A program made the translations under genes and the position numbers. A DNA stretch of 64,000 nt, taken from Tunturiibacter gelidiferens (GTDB lineage: Bacteria > Acidobacteriota > Terriglobia > Terriglobales > Acidobacteriaceae). Location of the stretch: positions 620,001-684,000 of the forward strand of contig NZ_JACCCV010000001.1 in assembly GCF_013410115.1 (NCBI RefSeq). The letters are read 5' to 3'. The notes beneath the pieces are model-generated. The model had not been told where the DNA came from. It was given only the letters and a program-made list of their open reading frames with translations, and made no database searches. Shown piece after piece: positions 26,262 through 34,532 of the stretch. Numbering within the stretch: the stretch's first letter is position 1; each line of letters starts with the position of its first letter.

Positions 26262-27776
26262 TTAGTCGATGTCGAAGCTGACTCCTTGTGCCAAGGGCAG
26301 GTCGGTTCCGTAGTTGATGGTGTTGGTGGCGCGGCGCATGTACGCCTTCCACGCGTCGGAGCCGGACTCGCGGCCTCCGCCGGTCTCCTTTTCGCCGCCG
26401 AAAGCTCCGCCGATCTCTGCGCCTGAGGTGCCGATGTTGACGTTGGCGATGCCGCAGTCGGAGCCGGTGGCGGAGAGGAAGAGCTCGGCTTCGCGAAGGT
26501 TCATGGTGAAGATCGACGAGGAGAGGCCCTGGGGGACGTCGTTGTGGAGGGCGAGGGCGTCGGCGAAGTCGGAGTATTTGAGGACGTAGAGGATTGGGGC
26601 GAAGGTCTCGCGCTTGACGGTGTCGGTTTGCGAGCCGATCTCGACGAGGGCGGGGCGGACGTAGAAGGCTTCGTCGTTCGCGGTTGGGATTCGTTCTCCT
26701 CCGGTGACGGCGGCTCCGGCGCTGCGGGCTTCTTCAAGGGATTTCTGCATGGCGGTGTAGGAGCGCTCGTCGATGAGTGGGCCGACGAGGGTGCCCTGTG
26801 CGCCGGGGTCCCCGATGACGACGGAGCCGTAGACCTTTTTGAGCTGCGGTATGAGCTTGTCGTAGACGCTTTCATTGACGATGAGGCGGCGGAGGGTCGT
26901 GCAGCGCTGGCCGGCGGTGCCCATGGCAGAGAAGGCGATGGCGCGTAGGGTAAGGTCGAGGTCGGCGGTGGGGGCGACGATGGCTGCATTGTTGCCGCCG
27001 AGCTCGAGGATGGCTTTGGCGAAGCGTGCGGCGAGCTTTGGAGCTACGGCGCGGCCCATGGTCGTTGATCCGGTGGCGGAGACGAGCGGGATGAGTGGGC
27101 TATCAACTAACTGCTCGCCTACTTTTGCGTCGCCGATGAGGAGGGTGGAGAGGCCTTCGGGAACGGGTTCGTATATCTCGGCGAATTTTTCAGCGGCTCG
27201 TTCGAAGATAGCCTGCGTGGCGAGGGCGGTGAGGGGGGTCCTTTCGGAGGGCTTCCAGACGACGGCGTTGCCGCAGACGAGCGCGAGGGCGGCGTTCCAG
27301 CTCCAGACGGCGACCGGGAAGTTGAAGGCGGAGATGATGCCGACGACACCGAGAGGGTGCCAGGTCTCCATCATGCGGTGTTTGGCGCGCTCGGAGGGGA
27401 CGGTGAGGCCGGCGAGCTGGCGCGAGAGGCCAGCGGCGAAGGTGCAGATGTCGATCATCTCCTGAACTTCGCCGTGGCCCTCGGAGAGAATCTTGCCGGT
27501 TTCGATGGTGACGAGGCGGCCGAGTAGATGGCTTTGGGCGCGAAGCTCCTCGCCGAGGAGGCGGACGAGTTCGCCGCGACGCGGTGCAGGGATGAGGCGC
27601 CATTGGAGGAAGGCGGTGTGGGCGAAGGCGATGGCTTTGCTGGCGGCCTCAGGCGTGATCGTGGCGATCTGGGCGATGACCTCGCCGGTGATTGGGGTGC
27701 GGACGGTGAGGTTGCCGGTGGTGGCGGGGACGCCGAGGTGCGCGAGGATGTCTTCGACTTCTTTTCTGATCGTCAT
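26262..27776 (-). CDS. ALDH7-type aldehyde dehydrogenase (2-aminoadipate 6-semialdehyde dehydrogenase)
   Basis: The 504-residue NAD-dependent enzyme has the aldehyde dehydrogenase motifs: SAFNFPVAVWSWNAALAL, NAVVWKPSERTPLTA, catalytic Glu in LELGGNNAAI, and catalytic Cys in GQRCTTLRR. The C-terminal segment SDCGIANVNIGTSGAEIGGAF and GGEKETGGGRESGSDAWK is characteristic of the ALDH7/AmaB (antiquitin) branch, which oxidises 2-aminoadipate semialdehyde to 2-aminoadipate in lysine catabolism. Two further minus-strand genes of that route (YdiJ-like, 30778, and HglS-like, 34533) lie within 9 kb. The amaB label is functional inference, so the symbol is left blank. ATG at 27776. Confidence 0.85.
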   Translation of the reverse strand: MTIRKEVEDILAHLGVPATTGNLTVRTPITGEVIAQIATITPEAASKAIAFAHTAFLQWRLIPAPRRGELVRLLGEELRAQSHLLGRLVTIETGKILSEGHGEVQEMIDICTFAAGLSRQLAGLTVPSERAKHRMMETWHPLGVVGIISAFNFPVAVWSWNAALALVCGNAVVWKPSERTPLTALATQAIFERAAEKFAEIYEPVPEGLSTLLIGDAKVGEQLVDSPLIPLVSATGSTTMGRAVAPKLAARFAKAILELGGNNAAIVAPTADLDLTLRAIAFSAMGTAGQRCTTLRRLIVNESVYDKLIPQLKKVYGSVVIGDPGAQGTLVGPLIDERSYTAMQKSLEEARSAGAAVTGGERIPTANDEAFYVRPALVEIGSQTDTVKRETFAPILYVLKYSDFADALALHNDVPQGLSSSIFTMNLREAELFLSATGSDCGIANVNIGTSGAEIGGAFGGEKETGGGRESGSDAWKAYMRRATNTINYGTDLPLAQGVSFDID

Positions 27777-27848
27777 GGTTTGTCTGGGTTGTCTCGAGGG
27801 TTAGCGTAGATGGTTCGGGTCAGGGGTGGCAAGTTGGCGGGGGAGCGC

Positions 27849-27972
27849 ACCCCCCTGGGGGGTATTATCGTATAAGTCGCTTTGAATCATCAGCTTACGT
27901 TTGGACCACATTTGCAAAATATTCATAACAAAGGGTTTACAGGCAAATACGTCCAATCAAAGGGGTTACGGT
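27849..27972. repeat. Palindrome and degenerate 29-bp tandem units in an AT-richer gap
   Basis: The 27777-28132 gap has no gene. It holds a perfect palindrome ACCCCCC-T-GGGGGGT at 27849-27863, followed by AT-richer DNA with two adjacent 29-bp units. These are 27915-27943 and 27944-27972, identical at 19 of 29 positions with the shared core CAAAGGG.TTAC. A weaker related unit may precede them (27880-27900). The layout resembles intergenic repeats I associate with acidobacterial genomes. The units abut with no spacers, so this is not CRISPR. Confidence 0.5.
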
Positions 27973-27981
27973 TTGCAATAG

Positions 27982-28009
27982 AAAAAGCCCTCTTGCGGCG
28001 AGGGCTTTT
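27982..28009. terminator. Bidirectional intrinsic terminator-like hairpin
   Basis: AAAAAGCCCTC and GAGGGCTTTT form a stem around a TTGCGGC loop, with A-run and T-run flanks on the two sides, so it could work on either strand. On the minus strand it lies downstream of the VWFA gene (stop at 28133), which is the transcript it most plausibly ends. On the plus strand no convincing gene ends here. Confidence 0.65.
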
Positions 28010-28132
28010 CCAAGTCTGATACCAGTATAGCGGTTGGAGAGTAACTCATACGCCACGCGAATGTGCTGGATTGGCGCGGGTTTTCGCGGTTTCGGGGCTT
28101 GACAAGATTTTTGGGTGAGAGCCAGAGGAGGA

Positions 28133-29311
28133 TTACTGGTTGGGGAGGAGCACCCTTCGCGAGCCCTCCACTGGCGCTTGTGATGAATTTATTGGAACGG
28201 TGTTCGCACCCTTTTTCTCGTCTTCGCTTGCGACGGGAACAGTGATTCCTGAGGGCGCAATGTATAGATCACGCTTTCTGTAGGAGACGGCTATAGTGTG
28301 TTCTCCAGCTTCTTCGGTGGGAGAGCGCGGAAACTCGAGGATGTAGCGCTCCCGCACCATCTGTAGGAACTCCCGCAACCGCCAGCTCACGATTCCATAT
28401 CTTTGCTGAACTTCGACTCCGCCGCTGAGGCCGCAGATCTGGTTGAATTTGTCTTCGGTAGACCGAAGGGATGAGGAGTCGACCTTGATCTCTCCCAGGT
28501 CTCGGCGATTCATCGCGGCGAAGACCGGCGTGGGAAGTAGTCCGAAGACGGCGATCGATTCGAACTGGGCGCGTCGCCTTACCGTCGACCACAGTGTTCT
28601 GCTGCCGCTGTCTTCGCCATCGGTTATCGCCAGAAGGACACGTCGTCCGGACTGGGGCGCGAGCTCGTCCAGCACGTTCGCCATGGAGTCCCAAAGGGGT
28701 ATGGATGGCTTACAGGGTATTGCGGAACCTTTCTTTCGCTGACGGATCTGCCAGGGCGTCAACCCGCGATCGACCGTCTGCCTGAGTACGGCCGCGTTGG
28801 CCGGCGCCTCGTAGGCGGTGCGGATGAGGGTGCAATCGAGCACATAAATCGAGACACGATCCTGCGGTTGCAGGTAGTCTGGCGCGAGACCGGCGATTGC
28901 CTGGGAGATTCGCGGCAGCATCTGGTTGTCCGGCTTACTCGCATCGATCAGGATCGACAAGGAGATTGGATCCCGGCCTTCCTGACGGACATACGTCGGA
29001 GGAAACTGCGGTCCTGAGTCCAGGCTGATGCGGAACTTTGAAGTGTCGAGGGGTTTCATCCGCTGGTAGTCGTCGGTGAGGACGAGGACGGGGACCTGCT
29101 TGAGATTGGTGTAGACGTGAAGGGTGGGAGTTGCGTCAGGGGAAGGCGCCTGTTGTGCGGTGGGCGCTGCTTCGGTGCTTGACTGAGCGGTGGCGCCGAC
29201 GGCAGCGAGGGCGAGGAGGAGGATGGTGCAGGCAGGTATTCGGGTGATCCCCGGCAGCCTGTTTCTCTTCTTCTCTTTCGAGATCCTCCGCTGCAGTTTG
29301 GGCATGGTCAT
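28133..29311 (-). CDS. VWFA-related acidobacterial secreted protein
   Basis: The 392-residue protein has a basic N-terminus and signal/anchor helix (about 24-43) and a von Willebrand factor A-like domain (about 110-320). The MIDAS-like motif is ILIDASKP, and there are later conserved segments (LQPQDRVSIYVLD, RRVLLAITDGEDSGS). The layout, including the 'TNLKQVPVLVLTDD' strand ahead of the VWFA fold and a Lys/Arg-rich tail (EHTIAVSYRKRD), matches the acidobacterial VWFA-related family. Proteins of this type are thought to mediate protein contacts at the surface; no ligand is known. ATG at 29311; a second ATG two codons later is possible. Confidence 0.82.
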   Translation of the reverse strand: MTMPKLQRRISKEKKRNRLPGITRIPACTILLLALAAVGATAQSSTEAAPTAQQAPSPDATPTLHVYTNLKQVPVLVLTDDYQRMKPLDTSKFRISLDSGPQFPPTYVRQEGRDPISLSILIDASKPDNQMLPRISQAIAGLAPDYLQPQDRVSIYVLDCTLIRTAYEAPANAAVLRQTVDRGLTPWQIRQRKKGSAIPCKPSIPLWDSMANVLDELAPQSGRRVLLAITDGEDSGSRTLWSTVRRRAQFESIAVFGLLPTPVFAAMNRRDLGEIKVDSSSLRSTEDKFNQICGLSGGVEVQQRYGIVSWRLREFLQMVRERYILEFPRSPTEEAGEHTIAVSYRKRDLYIAPSGITVPVASEDEKKGANTVPINSSQAPVEGSRRVLLPNQ

Positions 29312-29394
29312 TTCGACCTCCGCGATGCCGTCACTCGATAGCGATCATTCTATAAGAGAAGGAGAGGGCTAGAAGAGTTGCTAGGGGGGACGTT

Positions 29395-30066
29395 TCACGC
29401 CGGGCGGGCGGCGAGGAATTTTTTGTACTCGGCATCAAGTCCTTTGACGAGGCTCTCGATAAGGATCAATTGGCCCTGAACGACTTCGAGGTGCTCTTTC
29501 ATATACTGTGCCTCGCTGGGGTTGGGATTGGTGTTGTCAGGCACGTTCAGGATGGGACCGATGCTGGTGATTGCGTCGCGGGTTCCCTGTAGTTGTGCTT
29601 TTTCCAGTTCCTCCTGCAGCGAATAGATACCGGCGTACTTCTCGGCGGTGTCGTAGGACATGTAGGAGAGCGCGCCGGTGGACTGAGCGGTCTTCCAGCT
29701 AACGTCGTCGAACTTATTGAAGTGGAAGGCGACGGACATTGTCTTGTGTTGACGCAACTTTGGGTCTTTGATGATGTCGTCAAGCACCTCGACGTCGTTC
29801 TTTAGATTCGCCTGCTGCTTGTGAACGTCGTCGAGGATATCCTGCAGGCTGTTGGCGTTGCTCTGGATCTCTGCCCGGAGGCTGGTTTCGGCTTCGTGGA
29901 CGAGATGGCGGTGGTGCTGCCACTCGACGCACCCTTCGAGGCCGAGGGCAATGAGAAGGCCGATGGTGATGGTCAGGATATGAAGCAGAAAATCGCGCCA
30001 GCCATGAACGGGTTCATGCGGGGGATGCACATCGAGCACGGGAGGAACCTCGTCTACAAGTTTCAC
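29395..30066 (-). CDS. Single-pass membrane protein with coiled-coil sensor-like domain
   Basis: The 223-residue protein has a cytoplasmic head (HPPHEPVHGWRDFLLH), one TM helix (about 28-46, ILTITIGLLIALGLEGCVEW), and a long helical extracytoplasmic part. That part has coiled-coil stretches (NSLQDILDDVHKQQANLKNDVEVLDDIIKD and DISSLQEELEKAQ-like regions). This layout recurs in uncharacterised acidobacterial and bacteroidete membrane proteins of the DUF6090-like type. No enzyme motif. Located just before a divergent SnoaL-like gene. Confidence 0.65.
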   Translation of the reverse strand: MKLVDEVPPVLDVHPPHEPVHGWRDFLLHILTITIGLLIALGLEGCVEWQHHRHLVHEAETSLRAEIQSNANSLQDILDDVHKQQANLKNDVEVLDDIIKDPKLRQHKTMSVAFHFNKFDDVSWKTAQSTGALSYMSYDTAEKYAGIYSLQEELEKAQLQGTRDAITSIGPILNVPDNTNPNPSEAQYMKEHLEVVQGQLILIESLVKGLDAEYKKFLAARPA

Positions 30067-30224
30067 TGGGCACTAGGGTAGCAAACGTTCGGGCGGGACG
30101 CATGTGTTGAAGGCTGGAGGTTGCCGGCCTGGCTTGGTGTTTTGGATGAGTCCGAATAGGACGGTTGATCGTCGTGCGAGGCCCGGATTCGGAGGCGGCT
30201 TTCTTCTGCTCGATGGGGCGCGTC

Positions 30225-30253
30225 TTGATTTGTAACCAAAAAAGTGGTATAAT
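30225..30253 (+). promoter_or_regulatory. Sigma-70 type promoter of the SnoaL-like gene
   Basis: TTGATT (-35, 30225-30230), a 17-bp spacer and TATAAT (-10, perfect consensus, 30248-30253) lie 73 bp ahead of the GTG start at 30326, with AAGGAG at 30315-30320 downstream. This is the most canonical promoter-like pair I saw in the window. Confidence 0.65.
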
Positions 30254-30325
30254 ACTAAAGGTCACCTTGTCGCGGACACGGCAGGGGGACGATGAGGAAT
30301 TTGATCAGCCATTCAAGGAGCCGTG

Positions 30326-30766
30326 GTGAAAAATATCGATAAAGAGGTAGAAGACTTTCTCAAACGATTCCAGATAAACGCTAACGTAGGGAGTGCTGAA
30401 GAGATTGTGGAGCAGTTTGCCGATGTCTTTATGTCGGCCGATCCGAGCGGCGCGCGTGCAGTACCGTCTTCGAAGCTGTTGATGGCGATTCCCCTGCGAA
30501 AGAAGCTGTTTGAGGGTGTGGGTGGCGGAGCAACTGCACTGGTCTCGGTAGAGCAGACGATGCTGGATAATCGATACGTTTTGCTTAAGACCGAGTGGCA
30601 GATGAAGCTTGATCGAGGAAGCGGGCCTGGCGACGGTCTTACTTTGCGTTCGACGTTTGTGCTGTATCGATCGGATGATGGGTTGAAGATCGTCTTCTAT
30701 TTGAATCACGAGGATCTGATGTCTCTTCTGCGAGAGAGGGGGTCTCTGCCGCCGGATAAGACTTAG
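30326..30766 (+). CDS. Small SnoaL/NTF2-like cytosolic protein
   Basis: The 146-residue protein begins MKNIDKEVEDFLKRFQ and has an NTF2/SnoaL-like layout: an N-terminal helix pair (VGSAEEIVEQFADVFM), then strands including TMLDNRYVLLKTEWQMKL and LRSTFVLYRS. The tail ends with LKIVFYLNHEDLMSLL. The fold binds small ligands or steroid-like substrates; function is not deducible. Two GTG codons are candidates (30323 and 30326); the second has AAGGAG at the better distance. A strong promoter precedes it. It is convergent with the FAD/Fe-S gene, 11 bp apart. Confidence 0.7.
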   Translation: MKNIDKEVEDFLKRFQINANVGSAEEIVEQFADVFMSADPSGARAVPSSKLLMAIPLRKKLFEGVGGGATALVSVEQTMLDNRYVLLKTEWQMKLDRGSGPGDGLTLRSTFVLYRSDDGLKIVFYLNHEDLMSLLRERGSLPPDKT

Positions 30767-30777
30767 CCCGGCGGTCG

Positions 30778-33732
30778 TTAGTCCTGCGGGGATTTGGCGA
30801 GGACTTCGGCGAGGTGCATGGGTTTGGCTTTGGTGTTCTGAGTGATCTGTTCGGCGCAGCTGAAGCCGTCGGTGACGAGGATGGTGTTGGCCGATTTGGC
30901 GCGGACGGCGGGGAGGAGGACGCGGTTGGCGAGAGTTTGCGAGACGGCGAACTTGTCTTTTTCGAAGCCAAAGGGGCCGGCCATGCCGCAGCAGCCGGAG
31001 TCGAGGAGCTCTACGTCGGCGCCGGTGAGGCGGAGGAGGGCTATTTCGTCTTGCATGCCCATGGTGGCGCGGTGATGGCAGTGGCCGTGGACGAGGATCT
31101 TTTCGTTGAGTTGCGGGGGACGGTAGTGGGGGGCGCGTTTGACGAGGAACTCGCTGAGAAGGAAGGTCTGGTCGCGGAGCTTTTGCGCGCGGGGATCGTG
31201 GGGGAGGAGGTTGGTGAGTTCGTCGCGGAAGACGGAGGCGCAGGAGGGTTCGAGGACGACGATGGGGGTGCCGGCTTGTAGCTGCGCGGTGAGGGCGTTG
31301 AGAGTTTTGAGGAGATAGTCTTTGGCGGTGTCGAGCATGCCGAAGTCGTAGAGGGGACGGCCGCAGCAGAGGTGTTGCGTGGGGAGCGTGACGCGGAAGC
31401 CGGCGGTGGTGAGGACGTTGTGAGCGGCGCGCATGGCGGCGGGGTGGAAGTAGTTGTTGAAGGTGTCGGCCCAGAGGAAGACTTCGGGAGCGTCGGCGGG
31501 CAGCGGGATGCGGCGGTCGCGGCGACGTTGAGGGTCGCGGGCGAGACGGCGGTCGGGGGTGAAGGGTTTGGAGAAGCGGGGGAAGGTGCGCTTCGGGTGG
31601 ATGTGGAGGAGCTTCTTCATGATGGAGCTGATGAGGGGAGTGTGGTTGACGGCGTTGACGAGGTGCGGGGCGTAGGAGGCTAAGCGGGCGAAGACGTCGA
31701 TGCGGCCGAAGGCGTAGTGCGAGAGCGGACGGGACTCGCCTTCGTAGTGGTGGGCGAGGAACTCGGATTTGTAGGTGGCCATGTCGACAGAGACGGGGCA
31801 CTCGGACTTGCAGGCTTTGCAGGCGAGGCAGAGGTCGAGGGACTCTTTGACCTGCTTGTTCTTCCATTGGTCGGGGAGGACTTCGCCCTGCATGAGCTCC
31901 CATAGGAGATGGGCGCGGCCGCGGGTGGAGTGGAGCTCTTCGCCGGTGGCCATGAAGCTGGGGCACATGGTGCCGGCGTCGGTCTTGCGGCAGGCTCCTA
32001 CGCCTACGCAGCGGAGATTGGCGGAGGCGAAGGAGCCGTTGTTTTCGGTGTAGGCGAAGTGAGTTTTTGGGTGCCAGGGATTGTAGTCGGCGCCGAGGCG
32101 GAGGTCTTCGTGCGGCTCGTGCGCGTCGATGAGCTTGTTGGGGTTGAGGCGATTGGTGGGGTCGAAGAGGCTCTTGAAGGTGCGGAAGGCCTGCATGAGC
32201 TCGGGGCCGAACATCTTGGGGAGGAGAGCGCCGCGGGCCTGGCCGTCGCCGTGTTCTCCGGAGAGAGAGCCGCCGTGGGCGAGGGCGATGTCGGTGGCGC
32301 GGTCCATGAACTGGCGGAACTTGAGGATGCCTTCGGGGGTTTCGAGGTCGAAGTTGTGGCGCATGTGGACGCAGCCCTGGCCGAAGTGACCGTACATGGG
32401 GCTGCGGTAGCCGTACTCGTTCATGAGGGCGAAGATGGCGCGGAGGTAGCTGCCGAGTTGATGGGGATCGACGGCGGCATCCTCCCAACCCTCCCAGCCG
32501 GTGCCGACGCCGGGGATGAAGGCGGTGGCGCCGAGGGCGGACTCGCGGACGCGCCAGACGCTCTTGGCTTCGACGGAGGTGTAGATGCGCGTGGTGGCGT
32601 CTGGTGCGATGGTTTTGAGTGAGGCGACGAGGGCGCGGGCTTTGGTGTTGGCCTCGGCCTGGGTGTCGCCGCCGAACTCGATGATGAGGAAGCCGTTGCC
32701 ATCTGGGAGGAGCGTGAGCTCTTCGGCGAACTTCTGCTTGCGGCGCATGGCGTCGAGGAGGAGACCGTCCATGCCTTCGAAGCCGATGGGTTTGTGCTCG
32801 AGGATCTGGGGGACGTGGTCGGCGGCGAGGAAGATGTCGGGGAAGCCGACGCCGACGAGGGTGCGGCAGGGTGGAGATTGAACGAGCTGCAGGGTTGCGC
32901 CGAGGATGATGGCGCAGGTGCCTTCGCTGCCGACTAAGGCGCGGGCCACGTTGAAGGAGTTTTCGGGGAGGAGCTCGTCAAGGTTGAAGCCGGAGACGCG
33001 GCGTGGGATGTTGGGGAATTTCTCACGGACCTTAGTGGAGTAGGTGTCTCGGAGGGATTTGAGGGTGGAGTAGATTTCGCCGGTGCGGCCGCCGGCTGCG
33101 ATGTGGGCGGCGAGTTCGGCTTCGGTCGTGGGGCCTACGGTTAGGCGGGTGCCGTCGTAGAGGAGGAGGTCGAGTGTGGCGATGTTGTCCACGGTTTTGC
33201 CGCCCATGAGGCCGTGCACGCCGCAGGAGTTGTTGCCGATCATGCCGCCGATGGTGCAGCGGCTGTGCGTTGCGGGGTCGGGTGCAAAGGTGAGGTGGAG
33301 TTTTTCGGCGGCGTCGCGGACACGGTCGAGGACGATGCCGGGCTGGACTTTGACGGTGCGGTTTTCTACGTCGATCTCGTCCATGCCGTTCATGTATTTC
33401 GAGAAGTCGAGGATGACGGCGGCGTTGCAGCCCTGTCCGGCGAGCGAGGTGCCGGCTCCGCGGGTGAGGATGGGTGCGTTGAAGCGGCGGCAGAGGGTGA
33501 CGGTGGTGATGACGTCGGCTTCGTCGCGTGGGATGACGACGCCGATGGGGATGTGGCGGTAGTTCGAGGCGTCGGTGGAGTAGAGGGCTTTGGAGGCGGG
33601 ATCGAAGCGGACTTCGCCGCGGATCTGCTCGCGGAGGAGTGAGGCGAGCTCGTCGGCGTCGGAGAAGGTGTCGTGTGCGCGGGCGTGGGAGCTCGGCAGG
33701 ATGACGAAGGGCAGGGTGGGAGGAGCAGCCAT
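30778..33732 (-). CDS. YdiJ-type FAD/4Fe-4S D-2-hydroxyacid (2-hydroxyglutarate) dehydrogenase
   Basis: The 984-residue protein combines a PCMH-type FAD-binding domain (GAGTSLAGQG at 92-101; DPATHSRCTIGGMIGNNSCG near 170), an FAD-oxidase C-terminal region, a ferredoxin-like 4Fe-4S segment and CCG iron-sulfur domains. Cys clusters are at CVGVGACRKTDAGTMC (about 573-588) and CLACKACKSECPV (about 633-645). CCG motifs occur in CCGRPLYDFG and CCGMAGPFG. This is the E. coli YdiJ plan (about 1000 residues), and relatives oxidise D-2-hydroxyglutarate. Together with the DUF1338 gene it would complete conversion of 2-oxoadipate to 2-oxoglutarate. ATG 33732 is preferred over the frame's earlier start at 33813 because the fold begins there. 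Confidence 0.87.
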   Translation of the reverse strand: MAAPPTLPFVILPSSHARAHDTFSDADELASLLREQIRGEVRFDPASKALYSTDASNYRHIPIGVVIPRDEADVITTVTLCRRFNAPILTRGAGTSLAGQGCNAAVILDFSKYMNGMDEIDVENRTVKVQPGIVLDRVRDAAEKLHLTFAPDPATHSRCTIGGMIGNNSCGVHGLMGGKTVDNIATLDLLLYDGTRLTVGPTTEAELAAHIAAGGRTGEIYSTLKSLRDTYSTKVREKFPNIPRRVSGFNLDELLPENSFNVARALVGSEGTCAIILGATLQLVQSPPCRTLVGVGFPDIFLAADHVPQILEHKPIGFEGMDGLLLDAMRRKQKFAEELTLLPDGNGFLIIEFGGDTQAEANTKARALVASLKTIAPDATTRIYTSVEAKSVWRVRESALGATAFIPGVGTGWEGWEDAAVDPHQLGSYLRAIFALMNEYGYRSPMYGHFGQGCVHMRHNFDLETPEGILKFRQFMDRATDIALAHGGSLSGEHGDGQARGALLPKMFGPELMQAFRTFKSLFDPTNRLNPNKLIDAHEPHEDLRLGADYNPWHPKTHFAYTENNGSFASANLRCVGVGACRKTDAGTMCPSFMATGEELHSTRGRAHLLWELMQGEVLPDQWKNKQVKESLDLCLACKACKSECPVSVDMATYKSEFLAHHYEGESRPLSHYAFGRIDVFARLASYAPHLVNAVNHTPLISSIMKKLLHIHPKRTFPRFSKPFTPDRRLARDPQRRRDRRIPLPADAPEVFLWADTFNNYFHPAAMRAAHNVLTTAGFRVTLPTQHLCCGRPLYDFGMLDTAKDYLLKTLNALTAQLQAGTPIVVLEPSCASVFRDELTNLLPHDPRAQKLRDQTFLLSEFLVKRAPHYRPPQLNEKILVHGHCHHRATMGMQDEIALLRLTGADVELLDSGCCGMAGPFGFEKDKFAVSQTLANRVLLPAVRAKSANTILVTDGFSCAEQITQNTKAKPMHLAEVLAKSPQD

Positions 33733-33870
33733 GAGGTTGATGGTACGGTTATTTGTGGTCGCGCACCAGATCGTGGAGTTTAGCATTGTCCAAATGATGT
33801 GCGGGAGTGGCAATGAGTGCGCCGGGAATCAAATTCGTCACCACGCGCCTCTAAGCAGATAGGAGCAATG

Positions 33871-34281
33871 ATGTCGATTACGAAGACAGCGGAAGAGTTT
33901 CTGGCAGCTTGTGAGACGGGCAAGGGCTGGTCGGTATGCAGCGCATATTGCACCCCCGGGGCTACGTTCTCCGCACAGGCGGAACCGCTCGCCGAGGTGT
34001 CGACGGTTGAGCAGTACACCAACTGGATGCAAGGTTTGCTTACGGTTCTTACCGATGGAACGTATGATGTGAAGTCATTCGCGACCGATACAGAACGGAA
34101 CAACGTCAACATCTACGCGGTTTTCACTGGCACGCACTTGGCAGGCGGCCCGATTTCGCCGACCGGAAAGACCACGAAGTCCGACTATGTTTACTTCCTA
34201 CAATTCGACGGTGACAAAATCTCCCATTTCACAAAGATCTGGAACTCCGGGTTTGCGATGAAAGAACTCGGCTGGGCCTAA
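33871..34281 (+). CDS. SnoaL/ester-cyclase-like small protein
   Basis: The 136-residue NTF2-fold protein starts MSITKTAEEFLAACE and contains strands around CTPGATFSAQ, YTNWMQGLLTVLTDG, NVNIYAVFTGTHLAGG and YFLQFDGDKISHFTKIWNS, typical of SnoaL-like polyketide-cyclase or limonene-epoxide-hydrolase-type folds. Substrate unknown. ATG 33868 and ATG 33871 are adjacent; AGGAG just upstream fits the second. It is divergent from the FAD/Fe-S dehydrogenase gene across 138 bp. Confidence 0.78.
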   Translation: MSITKTAEEFLAACETGKGWSVCSAYCTPGATFSAQAEPLAEVSTVEQYTNWMQGLLTVLTDGTYDVKSFATDTERNNVNIYAVFTGTHLAGGPISPTGKTTKSDYVYFLQFDGDKISHFTKIWNSGFAMKELGWA

Positions 34282-34484
34282 TTCCTTCATCCGCCAAACC
34301 GATCACGAGGTCGCGGCATCTTGAAGATGGCTGGCACGACACGGGGGCGGTTTGAAAGGGCGAATCTTTTTACAAAATGAGTAGAGACTGCTTGCTGTCA
34401 GCAGGAGCCATCTAACTTTTATCAGGCGATGATTCTTCAGGACCGCATCCACAATCCTGCGGTTGTAGGGCTTAGTCGTAAATG

Positions 34485-34516
34485 CGGACTGCATTGACTT
34501 GCGCCGATGCAGTCCG
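34485..34516. terminator. Strong hairpin in the convergent gap
   Basis: A perfect 10-bp stem, CGGACTGCAT (34485-34494) and ATGCAGTCCG (34507-34516), with a 12-nt loop lies between the convergent SnoaL-like (plus) and DUF1338 (minus) genes. A T-run is lacking, so it may be a transcript-end stabiliser rather than a true intrinsic terminator. Confidence 0.5.
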
Positions 34517-34532
34517 GTGGTTCGCGCAGCAA

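Noticed and set aside
27915..27972. CRISPR array
   Set aside because: The two 29-bp units abut without spacers, are only 66% identical and have no cas genes nearby.
30305..32488. A 727-codon Arg/Pro/His-rich minus-strand frame
   Set aside because: Out-of-frame reading of the FAD/Fe-S gene region; the composition and lack of domains mark it as a shadow.
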